In this document: one piece after another, positions 59,342 to 64,000 of the stretch
Position numbering within the stretch: the stretch's first letter is position 1
How the letters are laid out: every line of letters starts with the position of its first letter
From: Bacteroidales bacterium UBA4333
GTDB taxonomy: Bacteria; Bacteroidota; Bacteroidia; Bacteroidales; Paludibacteraceae
Length of the DNA: 64,000 nt
Direction: 5' to 3'
NCBI GenBank assembly: GCA_002394335.1
Contig: DGTP01000014.1
Coordinates: 146,370 to 210,369, forward strand
The notes under the pieces: model-generated
Databases searched by the model: none
What the model saw: only the letters and a program-made list of their open reading frames with translations
Told to the model about the DNA's origin: nothing
Position numbers and translations under genes: made by a program

Positions 59342-62300
59342 ATGGCAAAAGGAAATATATTCGTAGATAGAAAGGTGATGGCGGTGTGTATCTCGCTGCT
59401 GATTGCTTTGATAGGATTCATATGTCTTAGGACACTGCCGGTCGAGCAGTACCCGGACATCGCACCGCCAACCGTGATGATCACAACCTCCTATTCCGGC
59501 GCGGATGCCAACACCGTGATGAAATCCGTTGTCATGCCTATCGAGGAGGCGGTCAACGGCGTGGAAAACATGGCATACATGACATCCGAAGCCAGCGCTA
59601 CCGGCGATGTCAATATCAATGTCTTCTTCAAACAGGGCACCGATCCCGACATGGCTGCCGTCAATGTGCAGAACCGTGTTTCGGCGGCCTTGGGATTGTT
59701 GCCGCAGGAGGTGACCCGTGTGGGCGTCAAGGTGGAGAAACGGCAGAACAACATCCTGCAGATAGCGGCTCTCGTGAGCCGTGACGGCAAGTTTGACAAC
59801 GACTTCATAGCCAACTATATTGACATTAATGTCAAACCCCGTCTGCTGCGTGTGACGGGTGTAGGGGCGGTGCAGAACTTGGGTAACACCTATTCGCTCC
59901 GTATATGGCTCAAACCCGACGTCATGGCTCGTTACGGTCTGGAACCTCAGGATGTTTTTGCCGCCGTGGGAAACCAGAATATGGTGGCTGCCACCGGTTC
60001 CTTAGGCGAGCAGAGCGGCAATACCTACCAATATAATCTGGAGTACAAGGGGCGTCTGCAGTCGGTCGCGGAGTTTGAGTCGATCGTGCTCCGTACGGCA
60101 GGAGGAAACGTGTTGCATCTGGGCGAGGTGGCGGATGTCGAACTCGGAGCTCTCTCCTATAGCTTCTCTTCGCGTGTGGACGGACAGCCGGGCGTGGCGT
60201 TTATCATCAACCAGGCTCCCGGTGCCAACGCCACCGAGGTCAATGCCGCCATCAATGACATATACAAAGATCTGCAGAACACCATGCCGGCAGGGCTGGA
60301 GTTTACCGTCCTGCAGACCTCCGACGACTTCCTCTACGCCGCTATCCACAATGTGGTCGAGACCCTGATTATCGCTATTCTGCTGGTTATCCTGGTGGTG
60401 TATTTCTTCCTGCAGGATTTCAAGGCGACGCTTATTCCGTCGATCTCCATCATAGTGTCTCTACTGGGTACCTTTGCCGTGGTGAAAGTGGCGGGGTTCT
60501 CGCTTAATATCCTCACCCTCTTTGCGCTCGTGCTGGCAATCGGTACGGTTGTCGATGACGCTATTGTGGTCGTCGAGGCGGTGATGGCGAAGATGGAGGC
60601 GGGCTACACATCCGCCTATAAGGCTACCAAGGATGCAATGAGCGAGGTATCGGTGGCGGTTATCAGTTGTACGCTTGTCTTCATGGCGGTGTTCATCCCG
60701 GTGACTTTCATGCCGGGCACGAGCGGCACATTCTTCACCCAGTTCGGTATTACCATAGCCAGTTCGGTAGGTTTGAGTTGTATCTCCGCGCTCACGCTCT
60801 GTCCGGCGTTGACAGCTGTACTCTTCAAGCCGTCATCCGCCTCCAATCAGCCCTCAGCCTTCAGACGGCGGGTGAAACAAGCCTACGAGGCTGCATACAA
60901 TGCTATCTTGGGCAAATACAAGAAGGGCGTGACAAAGTTTTTGCATAAGCCTCGTCGCGCATGGCTTTGGCTGATAGCCGCTGTGGTCGCGATGGTGCTT
61001 GCCATGCGTGCATTGCCGGCAGGACTGGTGCCACAGGAAGACCAGGGAGTTATCTTGGTGGACGTGACAGCACCCGCCGGTTCGCCTCTGGTGGAGACAG
61101 ACCGCATTATGGCACAGGTGGAGGAGCACGTTCTGCGCCTGGAGGAGGTGGAGAGCTATGCCAAAATCTCAGGTTTCGGACTCATGTCAGGAACCGGAGT
61201 CAGCTATGGTACACTCGTCGTCCGACTGAAACCTTGGGACAAACGAAAGGGGGCGGAGCATTATATCGACAATGTAATGTACAAACTCTACCTCTCCTGC
61301 GAAGATATCAAAGAGGCGCAGATTATCCCATTCCAAATGCCACAGATCCCCGGTTATGGTAACAGTAATGCCATCGACCTGCAGATGGAAGACCTTCAGG
61401 GCGGTGACATGAGCCGATTCAACGAGGTGGTCAACGACTTTATGGCAGAGCTGCAGAAACACCCGGAGGTGCAGATGGCGATGTCACTCTACAGCGAGTC
61501 CTTCCCCAAATACAAAGTGGAAGTCAATGCCACACAGTGCGACCGAGCCGGTATATCCCCGGACGTGGTGCTCAATACCCTCGGGGCGTACTGCGGTAGC
61601 GCCTATATATCCAACTTCAACCAGTATGGCAAGGTCTATCGCGTCATGGCAGGTGCCGCACCGGAGTACCGGCTTGACCCCAATTCGCTCAATAACATCT
61701 TCGTCAAGGTAAATGGCCAAATGGCAAATGACCAAATGCTAAATGACCAAATGGTAAATGACCAAATGGTAAATGACATGGCTCCTATCTCGCAGTTCGT
61801 GACCCTGACTCCCGCTGTAGGTTCGGCTACGCAGAAACGCTTCAACCTCTACCAGTCCATTGCCTGCTCCGTGCAACCCAATGCCGGCTACAGCGAGGGC
61901 GACGTGCAGCGCGTGATAGCCGAGGTGGCGAAAGATCATCTGCCTGCCGGATACGGTTACGAGTACGGAGGCATGAGCCGTGAACTGGAAGCCAATAGCA
62001 AATCCAATCTGACAAGCTTGATTTATCTTGTCTGTGTGCTGCTTATTTATATGATTTTGGCTTCCCTCTACGAGTCGTTCTTTATCCCCTTGGCGGTGCT
62101 TCTGTCGGTGCCGTTCGGTCTGATGGGGTCGTTCGCTTTCTCATGGCTCTGCGGACAGCAGAACAACATCTATCTGCAGACCGGTGTGATCATGCTCATC
62201 GGACTCCTGGCAAAGACTGCCATCCTCATTACGGAGTTCGCAGTGGAGAAACGCAAGCAGGGGGTACCTGTCGTAGAGGCGGCTCTGGGTGCGTGCGAGG

Positions 62301-63928
62301 ATCGTCTGAGACCTATTCTGATGACCGTCGTAACGATGATCGCCGGCATGCTTCCCCTGATCATCGAAGGCGGTGCCGGAGCCAACGGTAACAGGGCACT
62401 GGCTATCGGGGTCACCGGCGGAATGGCTGTCGGAACCCTTGCACTCGTCTTCGTGGTACCGGCTTTTTATATCATCTTCCAGAAACTGCACGAACGCTTC
62501 CAAGGAGAGATGGTACCCGTTGAAAATCCTACAGCCGAAGGCGGTCCGTCAGCGAAGCGGTCTGTCAGTGTCAGCGGTCTGTCAGTGCTGATCCTTATCA
62601 GCACGGTCTTCTTTTCTTCCTGCGGTGTGTTCAAGAAATACGAGCCTTCACCTATGCCTGCACAGGACAGCCTGGTGACGGCGGTCAGCAGATCGGAGTG
62701 GAAGACCTATTTCACCGATCCGGTGCTGCGAGAACATATACAAACGGTCTTGGACAACAATGTGGATTACCGCTCGTCGCAGAGGGCTGTCAAAGAGGCG
62801 GACGCACGCCTCCGTGCCGCCAAACTGGGGTTCTTCCCGACCTTGGCTCTGGCTCCCGCTTCGGTTGGAGTGTCCGGCACTTACACACCGGGCAGCGGCA
62901 CCTCCGGCGCCGTACTCTCCTACCATGTGCCTCTTGCCCTCAGTTGGGGTGGGGAAGGATTCGGTACTGTCACTAACCGCAAACGCCAGGCGCAAGTCCT
63001 GCGCGAACAGGCGGACTACAATGCCGCAGCCATGCACGCCAACCTCGTGGCGACCGTCGCCAGACTCTATACCCAGTTGCAGCTGCTGGACTATCAGGAG
63101 ACAATCCTGGACAGTACGGAACTAATCTGGCAGCGCGTTCTCGAGGTGCAGAAGGTTCTGGTCAAGAACGGACAGGCCTATTCCCCTTCGGTGGGGCAGA
63201 TGGAGGCGTCGCTTATCAATGTGCAGATCCAGCGGAGAGAACTCCGGGAGGAGATACACGTGCTGGAACTGGAACTATGCCTCTTGCGCAATGAAGAACC
63301 TCACCACGTGGCACGGTCGCCTTGGAAAAGCTATACCTTCAATACATGGAATATACAGCCTGTCCCGGCTGCACAACTCAGCAACAGAGCCGATGTGCGG
63401 GCGGCGGAGAGGAATGTGGCGGCGGCGTTCTACCAGACCAACATGGCGAAGGCGGCTTTCTGCCCTTCGCTCTCCCTGTCGGGACTGTTAGGATGGACCA
63501 ATAACGGCGGAATGGTTGTCAATCCCGGACAACTGCTGATGAACGCCGTCCTGGGCTTGTCACAACCCGTCTTCTCAGGAGGAAAACTGAAAGCCAACCT
63601 CAAGATCGCCAAACTGCAACAGGAGGAAGCGGCTGAACGCTACGTGGAGGCAATGCTGAAAGCAGGCAGCGAGGTCAATGACGCTATCTTCCGCTGCAGA
63701 AGCGCACAGGAACAGGACGCTCTCTACCAGCGCCTTAACGACACCCAGAAAGAAGCTTATCAGGGCACTTGCGAACTGATGAGAATGGGAAAGGCTTCCT
63801 ATCTTGAAGTCCTTACGGCGCAGGAAGCTTACCTCAAAGCACAACTGGCGGATGTCACGAACCGATATAACGGACTCATCGCTTTGATAGACCTCTATGC
63901 GGCATTGGGGGGCGGCACCGCCATCTGA
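59342..63928 (+). CDS. fused RND efflux pump (HAE1) and TolC-like outer-membrane lipoprotein
   Basis: One frame of 1528 residues. Residues 1 to about 1065 form a complete AcrB-type RND pump: GTVVDDAIVVVEAV with the proton-relay aspartates, Lys in GLLAKTAILITEF, and twelve membrane segments ending in VVPAFYIIFQKL. Residues from about 1080 form a full outer-membrane efflux protein of the OprM/NodT type, starting with a lipoprotein signal (LILISTVFFSSC, Cys1094). The two are normally separate genes. The joint is encoded by a tandem repeat (62541-62587) with no stop codon. Cleavage at Cys1094 could free the channel part. A second in-frame repeat adds about 24 residues near position 800. Confidence 0.9.
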   Translation: MAKGNIFVDRKVMAVCISLLIALIGFICLRTLPVEQYPDIAPPTVMITTSYSGADANTVMKSVVMPIEEAVNGVENMAYMTSEASATGDVNINVFFKQGTDPDMAAVNVQNRVSAALGLLPQEVTRVGVKVEKRQNNILQIAALVSRDGKFDNDFIANYIDINVKPRLLRVTGVGAVQNLGNTYSLRIWLKPDVMARYGLEPQDVFAAVGNQNMVAATGSLGEQSGNTYQYNLEYKGRLQSVAEFESIVLRTAGGNVLHLGEVADVELGALSYSFSSRVDGQPGVAFIINQAPGANATEVNAAINDIYKDLQNTMPAGLEFTVLQTSDDFLYAAIHNVVETLIIAILLVILVVYFFLQDFKATLIPSISIIVSLLGTFAVVKVAGFSLNILTLFALVLAIGTVVDDAIVVVEAVMAKMEAGYTSAYKATKDAMSEVSVAVISCTLVFMAVFIPVTFMPGTSGTFFTQFGITIASSVGLSCISALTLCPALTAVLFKPSSASNQPSAFRRRVKQAYEAAYNAILGKYKKGVTKFLHKPRRAWLWLIAAVVAMVLAMRALPAGLVPQEDQGVILVDVTAPAGSPLVETDRIMAQVEEHVLRLEEVESYAKISGFGLMSGTGVSYGTLVVRLKPWDKRKGAEHYIDNVMYKLYLSCEDIKEAQIIPFQMPQIPGYGNSNAIDLQMEDLQGGDMSRFNEVVNDFMAELQKHPEVQMAMSLYSESFPKYKVEVNATQCDRAGISPDVVLNTLGAYCGSAYISNFNQYGKVYRVMAGAAPEYRLDPNSLNNIFVKVNGQMANDQMLNDQMVNDQMVNDMAPISQFVTLTPAVGSATQKRFNLYQSIACSVQPNAGYSEGDVQRVIAEVAKDHLPAGYGYEYGGMSRELEANSKSNLTSLIYLVCVLLIYMILASLYESFFIPLAVLLSVPFGLMGSFAFSWLCGQQNNIYLQTGVIMLIGLLAKTAILITEFAVEKRKQGVPVVEAALGACEDRLRPILMTVVTMIAGMLPLIIEGGAGANGNRALAIGVTGGMAVGTLALVFVVPAFYIIFQKLHERFQGEMVPVENPTAEGGPSAKRSVSVSGLSVLILISTVFFSSCGVFKKYEPSPMPAQDSLVTAVSRSEWKTYFTDPVLREHIQTVLDNNVDYRSSQRAVKEADARLRAAKLGFFPTLALAPASVGVSGTYTPGSGTSGAVLSYHVPLALSWGGEGFGTVTNRKRQAQVLREQADYNAAAMHANLVATVARLYTQLQLLDYQETILDSTELIWQRVLEVQKVLVKNGQAYSPSVGQMEASLINVQIQRRELREEIHVLELELCLLRNEEPHHVARSPWKSYTFNTWNIQPVPAAQLSNRADVRAAERNVAAAFYQTNMAKAAFCPSLSLSGLLGWTNNGGMVVNPGQLLMNAVLGLSQPVFSGGKLKANLKIAKLQQEEAAERYVEAMLKAGSEVNDAIFRCRSAQEQDALYQRLNDTQKEAYQGTCELMRMGKASYLEVLTAQEAYLKAQLADVTNRYNGLIALIDLYAALGGGTAI
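61711..61780 (+). repeat. AAATGACCAAATGGT tandem repeat, in frame in the pump part
   Basis: About five units of AAATGGCC/AAATGACC with variants encode repeats of N-D-Q-M in the large periplasmic loop of the pump. Confidence 0.85.
62541..62587 (+). repeat. GCGGTCTGTCAGTG triple repeat at the pump/channel joint
   Basis: Three copies of GCGGTCYGTCAGYG start at 62541, 62557 and 62574. They encode the linker and the first residues of the channel's lipoprotein signal. Related words (CTGACAG, ACTGACCGCTGT) lie just after the gene end and at 57780-57800. Confidence 0.85.
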
Positions 63929-64000
63929 CAGAATACTGACCGCTGTGCAGAAATAATGCGGAGTTGAATAACTCGGAAACTAAAAAAGTGAAAAAAGTTT
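63929..64000. other. non-coding right end
   Basis: The 72 nt after the fused gene hold a CTGACAGAATACTGACCGCTG word related to the joint repeat and an A-rich tail. No gene is seen before the window ends. Confidence 0.5.

Overview
The window comes from a chromosome of the Bacteroidota, almost certainly order Bacteroidales. Promoters are of the TAnnTTTG type, usually with a TTG exactly 23 nt upstream of the TA. The core genes include families typical of this order (DUF4301, DUF4292, GSCFA, Ig-like lipoproteins, EnvC-like M23 proteins). The family or genus cannot be fixed from sequence reading alone.

The left third (about 1-19.7 kb) is an AT-richer accessory region read entirely rightwards. It opens with the 3' end of a coiled-coil/membrane gene and a second membrane protein. 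A compact block that looks like a lasso-peptide-type RiPP locus follows: a 51-residue precursor candidate, a strong attenuator hairpin, a B2-type leader peptidase, an asparagine-synthetase-like macrocyclase and a probable ATP-grasp ligase. These run without a break into a small membrane protein, a Ser/Thr-kinase-like protein with a zinc ribbon, a vWA protein, a PP2C phosphatase (a TerY-P-type triad), a LIM/DA1-like metallopeptidase and two paralogous coiled-coil membrane proteins. The whole block (1861-11422) has the spacing of one operon. Behind it, from 11.5 to 17.7 kb, lie unrecognised genes and two PD-(D/E)XK nucleases. Four of the transcription units there start with copies of one promoter, three of them also with the same 5' leader. 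One gene is interrupted by an in-frame TGA. A Sel1-repeat protein, a YqiA-like esterase and a minus-strand patch of tiny ORFs end the region.

From 20 kb on the sequence is GC-richer core genome. It holds a PagL-like lipid A deacylase and a minus-strand TPR/glycosyltransferase pair. Next comes dnaE-folC-prmA. A long minus-strand operon (38.8 to 29.7 kb) follows: lipid kinase, dut, TPR, DUF4292, EnvC-like, FKBP-like, Rieske-like, rimM, SpoU methylase, U32 peptidase with a split-off tail, and pectinesterase. DUF4301 stands alone. Then come ffh-folD-prfA-rsmE-PAP2-lolE-like-GSCFA-EamA, and prfB-C1 peptidase-YigZ-acyltransferase-coaD-S41 protease. Convergent pnuC and an Ig-like lipoprotein follow.

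The right end has a 1.1-kb non-coding stretch rich in structured repeats, then an RND efflux locus. In that locus the inner-membrane pump and the outer-membrane factor form one 1528-residue reading frame. A short tandem repeat bridges the two halves. Similar low-order repeats recur in intergenic DNA and, in frame, inside several core genes.

No tRNA, rRNA, CRISPR array or complete insertion sequence was seen.
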